Both the position numbers and the translations under genes were made by a program. This document shows, one piece after another, positions 8,593 to 18,034 of a stretch of DNA of 57,994 nucleotides (position 1 is the first letter of the stretch; every line of letters starts with the position of its first letter). Source of the DNA: Chryseobacterium sp. Lineage in GTDB: Bacteria > Bacteroidota > Bacteroidia > Flavobacteriales > Weeksellaceae. The DNA is taken from NCBI GenBank assembly GCA_003248755.1, contig QFQW01000013.1:1-57994 (forward strand), read 5' to 3'. The notes under the pieces were generated by a model, which saw nothing but the letters and a program-made list of their open reading frames with translations, ran no database searches and was not told where the DNA came from.

Positions 8593-10029
8593 TTATATCT
8601 TAACAATTGTGTAAGTTCCCATTTTAAGATCTACAGTAATTGTATAGAAACTGCCTCCTCCGTCAAACTTGATATTATTATTATCTCCATTTGGACCCAG
8701 ATAACCAGTATTACCTGCGGAATGAATATTACCCCATTCTTTTCCAGTCCAATCTTGTTGACCTAAGAATTTGAATTCTGCGTTATCAGGAAGTTCTCTG
8801 ATCATTTGAAATTTCCCATTTCCTAGTGAATTAAATTCTTCTGCCACGTTAGCTTGCCATCCTTGGATAGATCCTACTAAATAAAGTTTTGGAATATCCC
8901 AAACACCCGCACTAGAAGAAACCGTTAAAGACTTGACACTAAAATCTGCATTAATAACAACGTGATAGATACCTGCTGTTCCAGTAAATTTCACATTTTC
9001 CGAATCTCCATATTCTACATTGGAAGATGTTGTTTTGAAATATCTATTTGAAGCATTTGTTCTTGGGTCATCAATACTATAATTAAGAGGATTCCAGTCT
9101 TGTTGTCCTAAAAATCTGAAATTATCCGGTTGCAAATAAGTATAAATCTCTGAAACGTTATCTTTTTTATACAATTTCTGAGCTCCGGAAGCATTCCAAC
9201 CAACAGCACTCGCTCCACCAACCAAGAAGAAATCCGGATAATCTACTTGATAAGGCGTTAGTTTAGCGGTAGAAACTGCAGATTTTAATTCAATTCCCGG
9301 TGTTGAAAAATTAGTTTTTGCTGTAATTCTAAAATCAAACTCGCCTTCTACATTTACAGTTCCTCCAGTACTTAAAACGGCTGTATTAAGCTCTTTGTTT
9401 GTAATAGCAAAAGACTTAGTATTAGTTACCTCTCCTAAAATTGAGAAAGTTGTTGCTCCTTTTTTCGCTATCTCTACTGTATAAACAACATCAGAGCCGT
9501 AGTTAGAATAATCATTCCAAGTCACTGTGATTGCTGTAGCTGATTGATCAGCAGAATTAAGAGTAATTGTGCTTCCGTTCGCAGGAGCTGTAATCACGGG
9601 GCCATCTACAGGGTAAGTTGTAACACCAAAGCTAATAGTATTTGAAACTTCCGAACCCTTTTCTATTCTAACATAAACAGTTTTAGACGTAAATGGAGAA
9701 AAACCTGTTTGTAACAATTTAGTATTAAGCTCTCCAATTGTTGTAGTAAAAGTTGTTTCTGACGATTTACCCAATTCTGTCTTAGCAGCAAAATCTTCAG
9801 TTGCAGATAAAACAATCGAGTATTCTCCACTACCTATAGATTCCCAAGTTAAAGTGAAAGGATTGGCTTTCATTGTTTCATACAATACATTGTTAGTTCC
9901 TAACGATGTATCATTAAGTTTAAAGCTAGCCTCAGGCGTTGTCCAATCTCTGTCTGCATCATTATCGCAAGCAATGATTACTACCGAAAGAAGTAATGAT
10001 GCAAGAAAAAATTTAAATATATTTTTCAT
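8593..10029 (-). CDS. SusE/SusF-type outer-membrane starch-binding lipoprotein
   Basis: A 478-residue surface lipoprotein. The N-terminus MKNIFKFFLASLLLSVVIIAC ends in a lipobox Cys followed by DNDADRDW. An N-terminal SusE-type domain (DW..PEASFKLNDT, about 30-150) and an Ig-like segment (about 150-260) precede two C-terminal starch-binding modules marked by FFLVGGASAVGWNASGAQKL and LYLVGSIQGWQANVAEEF, each with aromatic residues that could stack on glucose rings. In the Sus system such lipoproteins hold starch at the cell surface for SusC/SusD. It is third downstream of susC, 36 nt after susE. I cannot tell whether it is orthologous to SusF itself. Confidence 0.85.
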   Translation of the reverse strand: MKNIFKFFLASLLLSVVIIACDNDADRDWTTPEASFKLNDTSLGTNNVLYETMKANPFTLTWESIGSGEYSIVLSATEDFAAKTELGKSSETTFTTTIGELNTKLLQTGFSPFTSKTVYVRIEKGSEVSNTISFGVTTYPVDGPVITAPANGSTITLNSADQSATAITVTWNDYSNYGSDVVYTVEIAKKGATTFSILGEVTNTKSFAITNKELNTAVLSTGGTVNVEGEFDFRITAKTNFSTPGIELKSAVSTAKLTPYQVDYPDFFLVGGASAVGWNASGAQKLYKKDNVSEIYTYLQPDNFRFLGQQDWNPLNYSIDDPRTNASNRYFKTTSSNVEYGDSENVKFTGTAGIYHVVINADFSVKSLTVSSSAGVWDIPKLYLVGSIQGWQANVAEEFNSLGNGKFQMIRELPDNAEFKFLGQQDWTGKEWGNIHSAGNTGYLGPNGDNNNIKFDGGGSFYTITVDLKMGTYTIVKI

Positions 10030-10065
10030 AAATTTTTTAATTAGTAATTAAAGAATATTCTAAAA

Positions 10066-11154
10066 TTATTCTGTTGGAATAAGAGTATAATTCCCAGTTG
10101 AATCATTAAAATAAACATCGTAAGTCCATTCTGCTGATACAGGAATATCTGCTCCACCGGCAGTTCCAACTCCAAAATATTCAGAATTAGTTCCCCAGTT
10201 TACATCCCAAGAGTTATTAGCTCTGAATTTAACCACCCCTGTTTTTAAACTTACAGCTTGAGTAGATTTCCATAAGTGTGGATCAAATGTAGATTTTGTA
10301 AGTTGTAAATCTGTATCATCCGTCGCTGTTCCATATAATGAAACTGAGTCATAAATTGTTCCTGGATTATTAAGTTTAACTAAGGTATATGTAAGGTCAG
10401 CAGTATTAATAGTTAGTTTATAATAACCTTCTGTTAAAACAGAAATATCTCCAGAACCACCATCTGTACTTAATTGTCCATCCGTTGCACCTTTTCCGTA
10501 TTGCGCATCCCAAGAACCTTTAACCTTAATCATTTTAAAACCTCCAACTTTAAAAAGCCCTGTGAATTCATAAGTAGAAGAACTTGAAGTTTTTAACATG
10601 GGCAACAAATTGGCATTTGTAGCTAAATTATCCCAACCTGCAGCAGTAGCATTTCCAATAAGATACAAATCCACATAATCATATACTGGTCTTGCTAAAT
10701 AAGGAGTTATTGTTAAAGTTGTAACATTTGAAAACTGTGGCAAGCTATTATCTCCAATAAAGGATTTCACTCTGAAATACATTTTTTGTGCTACATCTGG
10801 TACAAGTCCTACTTTTTTTGCCGCATTATTCATCTCAAGTGTTGTAAATGTGGTCACGTTTTGAGATTGTGTGGTATTAGCCAAAACTTGTGGATTTTCA
10901 AAAGCTTCTGTCCCACTCATCTGAAGTTCATACTTTACTTCTACTGGTACTGTATATGTTGCGGTTGACCAGTTGATTGTTAACGCAGGATTTGCAGGAA
11001 AATTAGAATCCAAAACCAAATTATGTTTAGAAAGATCCAATATAACTGATGAAGATTGATTTTCCACATTTATAATTTCACGATCTTCACATGAAGTAAG
11101 TCCTAACAATAGCCCTGCTGCAAGAAGAAAATGTTTAAATATATTATTTTTCAT
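10066..11154 (-). CDS. susE: SusE-like outer-membrane lipoprotein
   Basis: A 362-residue lipoprotein with a lipobox in GLLLGLTSC followed by EDREIINVE. The first 150 residues match the SusE N-terminal domain (SSSVILDLSKHNLVLDSNFP, ALTINWSTATYTVPVEVKYELQ). Two small starch-binding-like modules follow, starting near YVDLYLIGNATAAGWDN and VSLYGTATDDTDLQLTK, each with the W-N-W type surface aromatics. It should help retain maltooligosaccharides at the outer surface. It lies 20 nt downstream of susD and is probably translated from the same mRNA. The susE symbol is by family and position, not by proof of orthology. Confidence 0.85.
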   Translation of the reverse strand: MKNNIFKHFLLAAGLLLGLTSCEDREIINVENQSSSVILDLSKHNLVLDSNFPANPALTINWSTATYTVPVEVKYELQMSGTEAFENPQVLANTTQSQNVTTFTTLEMNNAAKKVGLVPDVAQKMYFRVKSFIGDNSLPQFSNVTTLTITPYLARPVYDYVDLYLIGNATAAGWDNLATNANLLPMLKTSSSSTYEFTGLFKVGGFKMIKVKGSWDAQYGKGATDGQLSTDGGSGDISVLTEGYYKLTINTADLTYTLVKLNNPGTIYDSVSLYGTATDDTDLQLTKSTFDPHLWKSTQAVSLKTGVVKFRANNSWDVNWGTNSEYFGVGTAGGADIPVSAEWTYDVYFNDSTGNYTLIPTE

Positions 11155-11174
11155 TACTGTTTAAAATTAATGGG

Positions 11175-12734
11175 TTAATAACCAGGATTTTGAACAAGAT
11201 TAGGGTTTACCGCCAAATCATTATTAGGAATTGGGAAAAGATTACGATATTCTCCGACTGCAATACCGTCTTTTACATTTCCTTTCCAAGGCCACAAATA
11301 TGAAGAACTTGTGAATCTACCATAACGGATAAGGTCAGTTCTTCTAGTCATTTCCCAAGATAACTCTCTTGATCTCTCATCAAGAATGAAATCTAAATTA
11401 ATAACAGAAACTGTAGAAGCACCAGCTCTTGCTCTAATAGCATTAACATAACCCAAAGCTGTGCTCATACTTCCTCCGCCTCCTCTTAAAACCGCTTCTG
11501 CATACATTAAATATACATCACCCAATCTGTACATCGGCAAATCTGTATCTACCCATTGTACATCTTGTCCTGGTGAGCCATCACTTTTTAAATTTTTATA
11601 TTTGATAAAAGCATAGCCATCATTGAAGTTTCCTAAATCATTAATTTCCAAAGTCTGTCCATCTTTGTAAAAACGTCCTCTTAAATCGTTGGCTTCAAAC
11701 TTATTTACAAATGCTTTAGTAGTTCTAAGACCTCCCCATCCACCATTGACTCCAAACTCAGTCGGATTCATTGATCCTCCAATTGCTGCATGGACCAGAT
11801 AAGTTGTCCCACCATTAGTTTGAGTTCTTACACCGTCATAAACCACAGAAAATATATTTTCTGGATTATTAACATTGTTATCAGCCAAGAATAAGTTAGC
11901 ATATTTAGAATTCAAAGTATAACCTGCAGAAATAACTTTTTCACAATTAGCTATTACATCAGAATATCTTTCTGTTCCATTATATACCTTCGAATTAAGA
12001 TACAGTCTTGCTAGCAGTGACCAGGCCGCTGCTTTATCCAATCTTCCGTATTCATTTGTTCTAGGTGCTTTCAATCCCGCTTCTGCTTCATTTAATTGTG
12101 TTTCCACATAATTAAAAAGATCAGCTCTTTTTATTTGTTTAGGAACTGTTCCAAATGTAGTTTCATCTACAAAAGGTACATTACCATACATATCTAACAA
12201 ATGATAATATGCTTGAGCTCTTAAAAATTTAGCTTCAGATCTCATTGCTTTTGCCTCTTCTAAGTTAGCTCCAGAAATACCATTCTGGCTTAACATAGCA
12301 TCAGTCGTATTTTTGATAAATTCATTACAATATGCAATCTCTGTATATAGTCTATAATACATAGCATTATTGAATTCGTTTGCAGGTGTCCAAATCATTT
12401 TGTGGAACTCATGCAAAGTTCCATCGTTCCACCCAATTACTGCTTCGTCTGTTGTAATCTCTTGAAGCGTAAACAATAGACGTGTATAGATTGAGAAACC
12501 ACCATCAATATCAGCAATATCACCAGCTCCATCACCTCCTTCTTGACCACCTACAGCTAGACCACCGTATAACTTAGCTAAAATACTTTTGTAATTATTA
12601 AAATCTTTATATAGACTTGCAGCTGTTACCTCTGTAATAGGTTCTTGTTTTAGATCATCAACACAAGAATTCAAAGTCAGTGTTAACGATAATACAGATG
12701 CTGCTAATATTCCTTTTATTCTTAATTTTTTCAT
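11175..12734 (-). CDS. susD: SusD/RagB family starch-binding lipoprotein
   Basis: A 519-residue outer-membrane lipoprotein that forms the lid over the SusC barrel. A signal peptide ends in a lipobox (LTLTLNSC). The family's TPR-like helical core is visible (EAKAMRSEAKFLRAQAYYHLLDMYGNVPFVDE), as are the C-terminal signatures LPMYRLGDVYLMYAEAVLRGG and LDFILDERSRELSWEMTRRTDLIRYG. Length is normal. It starts 12 nt after the susC stop codon. Starch rather than another glycan as ligand is inferred from the neighbouring GH13 and GH97 genes. Confidence 0.95.
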   Translation of the reverse strand: MKKLRIKGILAASVLSLTLTLNSCVDDLKQEPITEVTAASLYKDFNNYKSILAKLYGGLAVGGQEGGDGAGDIADIDGGFSIYTRLLFTLQEITTDEAVIGWNDGTLHEFHKMIWTPANEFNNAMYYRLYTEIAYCNEFIKNTTDAMLSQNGISGANLEEAKAMRSEAKFLRAQAYYHLLDMYGNVPFVDETTFGTVPKQIKRADLFNYVETQLNEAEAGLKAPRTNEYGRLDKAAAWSLLARLYLNSKVYNGTERYSDVIANCEKVISAGYTLNSKYANLFLADNNVNNPENIFSVVYDGVRTQTNGGTTYLVHAAIGGSMNPTEFGVNGGWGGLRTTKAFVNKFEANDLRGRFYKDGQTLEINDLGNFNDGYAFIKYKNLKSDGSPGQDVQWVDTDLPMYRLGDVYLMYAEAVLRGGGGSMSTALGYVNAIRARAGASTVSVINLDFILDERSRELSWEMTRRTDLIRYGRFTSSSYLWPWKGNVKDGIAVGEYRNLFPIPNNDLAVNPNLVQNPGY

Positions 12735-12746
12735 TGTCTTAAATTA

Positions 12747-15515
12747 TTAAAATTGAAAGTTTAACCCTAATGAATAAATTTTAGGTCTTTGATAAAATCC
12801 ATTATCAATATTCCCAAAAATTTCAGGATCTACGCCTTTGTATTTTGTAATTACAAATACATTCTGTGCCATTCCATAGACTCTTAGGCTACTACCTTTG
12901 CTAAAGATATCTCCAAAATTATATCCTAATGTTAGGTTATCCATTCTAATAAATGAAGCATCTTCTACAAAAATATCACTCCAGAATTGTGGTGTTTTGA
13001 AACCATATTCTACAGCAGTATTAGAAATATTCTGCATAAAATCATTAGTAGTAATACTTTGAACATTAGATTGGGAAGCAAAGTTATTATAAACATAATT
13101 TCCTAATACAGCTCTAAGTGAAGTCGAAAGATCCCAATTTTTATATTTGAATTTTGTAGAGAACCCAAATGTTGCATCTGGCGTTGTTGACTTGTACAAA
13201 TATTTATCATTAACATCAATTTTACCGTCTCCGTTTCTGTCTACATAAACACCTTCCAAAGGTTTTCCATTAGCGTCATATACCTGTTGGTAGACATTAA
13301 AACTAATTGGTGTATATCCTACCATATTAGCTTGAACATAGTTTCCTATACCACCAGAAATTGTACTTCCTGCATTCATCACATAATCAGATGCAACATC
13401 ATCAAAATGAGTTACTTTTGGATTATAGTGCGCTACATTGAAACTGAAATCCCAAGTAAAATCTTGTGTTTTAATTGGATTAACATTAATCAAAAATTCT
13501 ACACCATCAGTCTCCATTTGACCAATGTTTTTGAAGTTTTTATTACTAAATTCTCCAGCTGGAACCTGAATTTCTGCCTGCAAGTTTTTAGTCTTCTTTT
13601 TGAACCAGTCAAAAGAACCTGTAATTCTATTATTTAAGAATCCAAAGTCTATTCCTGCATTAGTTGTTTCTGTAGTTTCCCATGTAAGAATTGGGTTATA
13701 TCTACTTGGTCTATACATAATATAGAATTGCTCCGCAAAGCCATAAGAAGCACTTTGTTGGGAAATACCATAAGAAGGGAAAGAGTTATACCAAGATCCA
13801 ATTTCAGCATTTCCCGTTTGCCCCCATCCTGCTCTCAGTTTCAAATCAGAGAAAACATTAGAATCTTTTAAGAAATTTTCATTCTTGATTTTCCAAGCTC
13901 CAGATGCTGCTGCAAAAGTTCCCCACATATTACCTGTATCATCGGTACCATTGTAAAACCTAGAAGTAGCATCTCTTCTGATTGACCCTGTTAATATATA
14001 CTTATCTGCAATGGTAAATATGGCTCTACCATAGAAACTTAACATTATCAATCGACCTTTATAATCATTTGTTGGTGTCGATACTTTTTCAGGATTACCA
14101 AAATAAGTTGTAGCTGCGGGCACTTTACTATCAAATCTCTGGTAAGAATAACCACCCATTACATCTACTTTCGTATCAATAGCAGAAATCTCTTTTATAT
14201 AGTTTAAATAAGTTTCTAACAACTGGTTTGATTTTTCTTGAGAATAATCTCTTCTGCTGCTATAATTTTGAGATCTTACAACTCCTCCGTAATTAGGAAA
14301 TTCAGTTACAGCGCCTGTACCTTTTTGATAGTCATAACCTGCATTAACATTCCAATGTAAATCTGGTAAAAAATGGAATTTATAATCCAATTGTAATCCT
14401 GCAATTCCTCTTAATATAGTAGAAACATCTCTTCTACCATACAAAGAAGCTAATGGATTAAGTGTACCATTCACATTCATGGCATCGGTAAAAACACCAT
14501 TAGAATCTGGTAAATACCATTCCCAATAATTATTTACTTTGTTACCTCTGGCAGAATAATCATAAACTGGCTGTGTAGGATCCATTTGTTGTGCAGCTCC
14601 AATTACACCTGCATTAAAACGATTTTCCGTTAAGGATCCTTTAAGATTAGCATTAACACTCAAATGATTATCAAAGAACTTTGGAGTTAAGCTTAAACCT
14701 ACAGAAGTTCTTCTAAACTCGTTGGTTCTAACAATACCATTTTGTTCAGTATAACCAATAGATAATCTATAGGGTAATTTCTTAATTCCACCTGATAATG
14801 ATATATTATTATCTGTTCCAAAAGCTGCTTGATAGATTTGATCTTGCCAATTTGTATTAGCAGTTCCCAACATATTAATATACTTCTGTTGAGTTGCATT
14901 TTCATTCACATATTTTCTGAATTCATCAGCTGTTAGAACATCTTGATTTCCCATTTTGGTAGAAACCGAAGCTGTTGATGAAAAATTAACTTTTAGTTTT
15001 CCTGCAGAACCTTTTTTGGTTGTAATTAAGATAACACCATTAGAAGCTCTATTACCATAGATTGCAGCAGCAGAAGCATCTTTCAAAACATCAAAAGACT
15101 CAATATCATTTGGATTAATTAATGCCAAAGGGTTTGAAGCTCCAGAAAGACCACCAAAATCCATAGGAATTCCATCAATCACAATCAATGGATCATTACT
15201 AGCTGTTAAAGATGCACCACCTCTAATTCTAATAGTCGAACCAGCTCCCGGATTACCACCATTACCTGTTACAGTAACACCAGGCGCTTTTCCTTGAATT
15301 AATTGGTCGGGTGAAGTAGAACCTCCGTTGAAATCTTTCGAAGTAATAGAAGCAATAGAACCAGTCAAGTCCTCTTTTTTCTGCTTACCATAACCAATCA
15401 ACACAACCTGTTCGATTTCGGTTTCTTTTTTTACCGTATCGCTTTGTTGTGCATGTAACATTGATCCGAACAATAGGAATGCTGGAGCAATTTTTAGTAC
15501 ATTATAGTTTCTCAC
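12747..15515 (-). CDS. susC: SusC/RagA TonB-linked outer-membrane porin
   Basis: A 922-residue TonB-dependent porin that imports glycans across the outer membrane. The start is a GTG at 15515, and the shared leader motif lies at the same place as in the ATG-started genes. The signal peptide ends at MLHAQ. The TonB-box and plug follow at once (IEQVVLIGYGKQKKEDLTGSI, then VTVTGNGGNPGAGSTIRIRG and DVLKDASAAAIYGNRASNGV). The N-terminal carboxypeptidase-regulatory-like domain usual in SusC proteins (about 75-80 residues) is absent. The barrel ends in SLGLNFQF with a C-terminal Phe. It is the first gene of the locus. Confidence 0.95.
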   Translation of the reverse strand: MRNYNVLKIAPAFLLFGSMLHAQQSDTVKKETEIEQVVLIGYGKQKKEDLTGSIASITSKDFNGGSTSPDQLIQGKAPGVTVTGNGGNPGAGSTIRIRGGASLTASNDPLIVIDGIPMDFGGLSGASNPLALINPNDIESFDVLKDASAAAIYGNRASNGVILITTKKGSAGKLKVNFSSTASVSTKMGNQDVLTADEFRKYVNENATQQKYINMLGTANTNWQDQIYQAAFGTDNNISLSGGIKKLPYRLSIGYTEQNGIVRTNEFRRTSVGLSLTPKFFDNHLSVNANLKGSLTENRFNAGVIGAAQQMDPTQPVYDYSARGNKVNNYWEWYLPDSNGVFTDAMNVNGTLNPLASLYGRRDVSTILRGIAGLQLDYKFHFLPDLHWNVNAGYDYQKGTGAVTEFPNYGGVVRSQNYSSRRDYSQEKSNQLLETYLNYIKEISAIDTKVDVMGGYSYQRFDSKVPAATTYFGNPEKVSTPTNDYKGRLIMLSFYGRAIFTIADKYILTGSIRRDATSRFYNGTDDTGNMWGTFAAASGAWKIKNENFLKDSNVFSDLKLRAGWGQTGNAEIGSWYNSFPSYGISQQSASYGFAEQFYIMYRPSRYNPILTWETTETTNAGIDFGFLNNRITGSFDWFKKKTKNLQAEIQVPAGEFSNKNFKNIGQMETDGVEFLINVNPIKTQDFTWDFSFNVAHYNPKVTHFDDVASDYVMNAGSTISGGIGNYVQANMVGYTPISFNVYQQVYDANGKPLEGVYVDRNGDGKIDVNDKYLYKSTTPDATFGFSTKFKYKNWDLSTSLRAVLGNYVYNNFASQSNVQSITTNDFMQNISNTAVEYGFKTPQFWSDIFVEDASFIRMDNLTLGYNFGDIFSKGSSLRVYGMAQNVFVITKYKGVDPEIFGNIDNGFYQRPKIYSLGLNFQF

Positions 15516-15516
15516 A

Positions 15517-15547
15517 AAAAATAAATTTTTAAGGTTTATATATTATT
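15517..15547 (-). promoter_or_regulatory. Shared starch-locus leader motif, copy before susC
   Basis: The minus strand reads ATATATAAACCTTAAAAATT, then TATTTTTT and the GTG start. Together with the copies at 1186, 4129, 4977 and 8513 this gives a consensus ATATATARACCTTAAAAATT. Confidence 0.5.
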
Positions 15548-15746
15548 TTCAAATTCTCTAGATATGGTCAATATCTTGTTTTGCAATTTATAAAAAAAAC
15601 AACATTATGTTAAAACATTTTTAAAAACATCATATTTTTAAGCAAAATTTAATATTAAAAATAGAAACAAATCACATAAATTATTGATTATCAATACTAT
15701 GATATATATCATCAATTTCATACTTTTGTTAAATTTTAACATTTTT

Positions 15747-15762
15747 TTAAACGATTGTTTAA
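15747..15762. promoter_or_regulatory. LacI-operator-like palindrome upstream of susC
   Basis: TTAAACGATTGTTTAA is symmetric except for one pair, with a central CGATTG. LacI/GalR-type repressors often bind palindromes with a central CG. It lies about 230 nt upstream of the susC start. The regulator is not in the window. Confidence 0.35.
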
Positions 15763-15916
15763 CTATTTTTTATTCTAAATTAACCAAATTTAATCCTATA
15801 TTAATAAATATGAACTAAACATTAACAAAAACAGCACTTTGAAAATTATTAATATCCAAACACAATTCAATAAACTTAATAAAATCGATAATATTCGATT
15901 TTTAAATTGAAAATCG

Positions 15917-15924
15917 TAATTTTG
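15917..15924 (+). promoter_or_regulatory. metG promoter -7 box
   Basis: TAATTTTG matches the Bacteroidota -7 consensus TAnnTTTG exactly. It ends 21 nt before the metG ATG, leaving a leader of roughly 15 nt. Confidence 0.6.
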
Positions 15925-15945
15925 CACCACAAATTTTTAGATATA

Positions 15946-17979
15946 ATGTCAAACAAGAAGATGATTACCGCCGCTTTGCCTTATGCAAACGGACCGGTTC
16001 ATATAGGGCATTTGGCGGGTGTTTATATTCCGGCTGATGTCTATGCAAGATTCCAGAGAAGAACGGGAAAAGATGTCGCTTTTATTTGCGGTTCAGATGA
16101 ACACGGGATCCCCATTACCATCAGAGCAAAAAAAGAAGGCGTGACTCCACAGGATATCGTGGACAAATACCACGGAATTATCAAACAATCTTTCTCGGAT
16201 CTGGGAATCTCTTTTGACGAATATTCCAGAACGACATCAAAAAAACATTACGATGTAAGTCAGGACTTTTTCAGGACATTATATAATAAAGGAAAATTCA
16301 CAGAAGAAGTTTCTGAACAATATTTTGATGAGCAGGCCAATGAATTCTTGGCAGACCGATATATCGTGGGAACTTGTCCGAATTGTGGCAACGAAAATGC
16401 TTACGGAGACCAGTGTGAAAGATGCGGTTCCACCCTTTCTCCATCGGAATTGATCAATCCAAAATCAATGCTGAGCGGAAACGTCCCTGTCCTTAAGGAA
16501 ACCAAAAACTGGTATCTTCCTTTGAATGAATATGAGAATTTCTTGAATGAATGGATTATCGAAGGTCATAAAGACGACTGGAAAACCAACGTTTACGGAC
16601 AAGTAAAATCCTGGTTGAATGACGGATTGAAACCTCGTGCCATGACAAGAGACTTGAACTGGGGCGTTCCCGTTCCTCTTCCTGGTGCAGAAGGAAAAGT
16701 ACTTTATGTTTGGTTTGATGCGCCAATCGGTTACATCTCTTTCACTCAGGAATGGGCGGAGAAAAACGGAAAAGACTGGAAAGATTACTGGCAAAATGAG
16801 AATTCTGATTTGATCCATTTCATCGGAAAGGATAATATCGTTTTCCACTGTATTATTTTTCCGAGTATGATGAAAGCACATGGCGATTACATTATGCCGA
16901 AAAATGTTCCCGCTTTCGAATTCCTTAATCTTGAAAATGAAAAAATATCGACTTCAAGAAACTGGGCGGTTTGGGCGCACGAATATGTTGAAGATTTCCC
17001 TGGACAGCAGGATGTTTTGAGATATGCGCTTCTTTCATCTGCTCCGGAAACCAAGGATAATAACTTTACATGGAAAGATTTCCAGACCAAAAACAATTCT
17101 GAGTTGGTTGGGATTTTTGGAAATTTCATCAACAGAGTTGCGGTTTTGATTCACAAATATTACAACGGAATTGTTCCGGAAGGAAATAATAACGCCGAAG
17201 AATTGAACGAAATCAAAAAAACGGCAAAAGAAATCGGAGCTTTCTTGGATAATTTCGAATTCAGAAATGCTTTGTCAGCGCTGATGAACCTGGCAAGATT
17301 CGGGAATCAATATCTTCAGACAGAAGAACCTTGGAAAACGATTAAAGACAATCCTGAAAAAGCAGCAAACTCTTTATTCATTGGAGCACAGATTGCAGTG
17401 GCTTTGGCTCAGTTGTCGGAACCATTTATGCCGTTCAGTTCAGAAAAATTGTTGAATATGTTCAATGTTCAAAAATCAGATTGGAATGATGTTGAAACAA
17501 AACCTGTCTTAATTGAAACAGGACATCAAATCAATGAAGCTTCTCTTCTTTTCTCGAAAATAGAAGATGATGTAATCGAAGCTCAAATCCAAAAATTAGA
17601 CAACACCAAACAAAACAATAAGAAAACAAACCCAAACGCCAATCCTATGAAAGACGAGATTCAATTTGATGATTTTACTAAAATCGATTTGAGAACCGCC
17701 ACGATTCTTGAAGCTGAAAAAGTGGAGAAAGCAGACAAACTTTTGAAGTTCAAAGTAGATACAGGTGTTGATATCAGAACAGTTGTTTCCGGTGTTGCAG
17801 AAAGCTTTTCTCCGGAAGAACTGATTGGAAAACAAGTAATGATTTTACTGAATCTAGCACCAAGAAAAATCCGCGGAATCGAGTCTCAGGGAATGTTCTT
17901 ATTGACAACAAAACCAGACGGGAAATTATCTTTCGTAACGCCGGACGAAACGGTGGAAAACGGAATCGAGATTGGGTAA
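15946..17979 (+). CDS. metG: Methionyl-tRNA synthetase
   Basis: Charges tRNA-Met with methionine in the cytoplasm. The start is ATG 15946 (MSNKKMITAALPYANGPVHI). A TTG 13 codons upstream lies within the promoter and is rejected. The 677-residue protein has HIGH (His19-His22), a zinc knuckle CPNCGN...CERCGS (about 145-165), the KMSKS-equivalent KISTSRNW (about 330), an anticodon-binding helical domain, and a C-terminal tRNA-binding OB-fold domain (DFTKIDLRTATILEAEKVEK onward) that allows dimer formation. It has its own promoter and a terminator at 18000-18027. Its last codons are duplicated at 18821-18859. Confidence 0.97.
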   Translation: MSNKKMITAALPYANGPVHIGHLAGVYIPADVYARFQRRTGKDVAFICGSDEHGIPITIRAKKEGVTPQDIVDKYHGIIKQSFSDLGISFDEYSRTTSKKHYDVSQDFFRTLYNKGKFTEEVSEQYFDEQANEFLADRYIVGTCPNCGNENAYGDQCERCGSTLSPSELINPKSMLSGNVPVLKETKNWYLPLNEYENFLNEWIIEGHKDDWKTNVYGQVKSWLNDGLKPRAMTRDLNWGVPVPLPGAEGKVLYVWFDAPIGYISFTQEWAEKNGKDWKDYWQNENSDLIHFIGKDNIVFHCIIFPSMMKAHGDYIMPKNVPAFEFLNLENEKISTSRNWAVWAHEYVEDFPGQQDVLRYALLSSAPETKDNNFTWKDFQTKNNSELVGIFGNFINRVAVLIHKYYNGIVPEGNNNAEELNEIKKTAKEIGAFLDNFEFRNALSALMNLARFGNQYLQTEEPWKTIKDNPEKAANSLFIGAQIAVALAQLSEPFMPFSSEKLLNMFNVQKSDWNDVETKPVLIETGHQINEASLLFSKIEDDVIEAQIQKLDNTKQNNKKTNPNANPMKDEIQFDDFTKIDLRTATILEAEKVEKADKLLKFKVDTGVDIRTVVSGVAESFSPEELIGKQVMILLNLAPRKIRGIESQGMFLLTTKPDGKLSFVTPDETVENGIEIG

Positions 17980-17999
17980 TTTTTAAATTCAAATATACG

Positions 18000-18027
18000 A
18001 ATGGGCATTTTCTAGTGCCCATTTTTC
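18000..18027 (+). terminator. metG terminator
   Basis: AATGGGCA / TGCCCATT (8-bp stem, 8-nt loop) followed by TTTCTT. It ends 8 nt before the next ATG, so the following gene depends on readthrough or on a promoter hidden inside this region. Confidence 0.75.
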
Positions 18028-18034
18028 TTACACA

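Larger units (their letters stand above)
15548..15945. other. Divergent susC-metG control region
   Basis: About 400 nt of very AT-rich DNA between the divergent susC and metG genes with no ORF. It contains a perfect 15-bp palindrome TATTGATTATCAATA (15682-15696), a perfect 14-bp palindrome ATGATATATATCAT (15699-15712) and a 16-bp near-perfect palindrome TTAAACGATTGTTTAA (15747-15762). A clear metG promoter box lies at its right end. No full TAnnTTTG box was found for susC on the minus strand. Confidence 0.7.

Noticed and set aside
15907..15945. TTG-started metG extension of 13 residues
   Set aside because: The stretch contains the TAATTTTG promoter box, and MetG homologues begin near MITAALPYANG.
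16465..16881. 138-codon minus-strand ORF inside metG
   Set aside because: Antisense shadow of a well-supported gene, and the composition is not protein-like.
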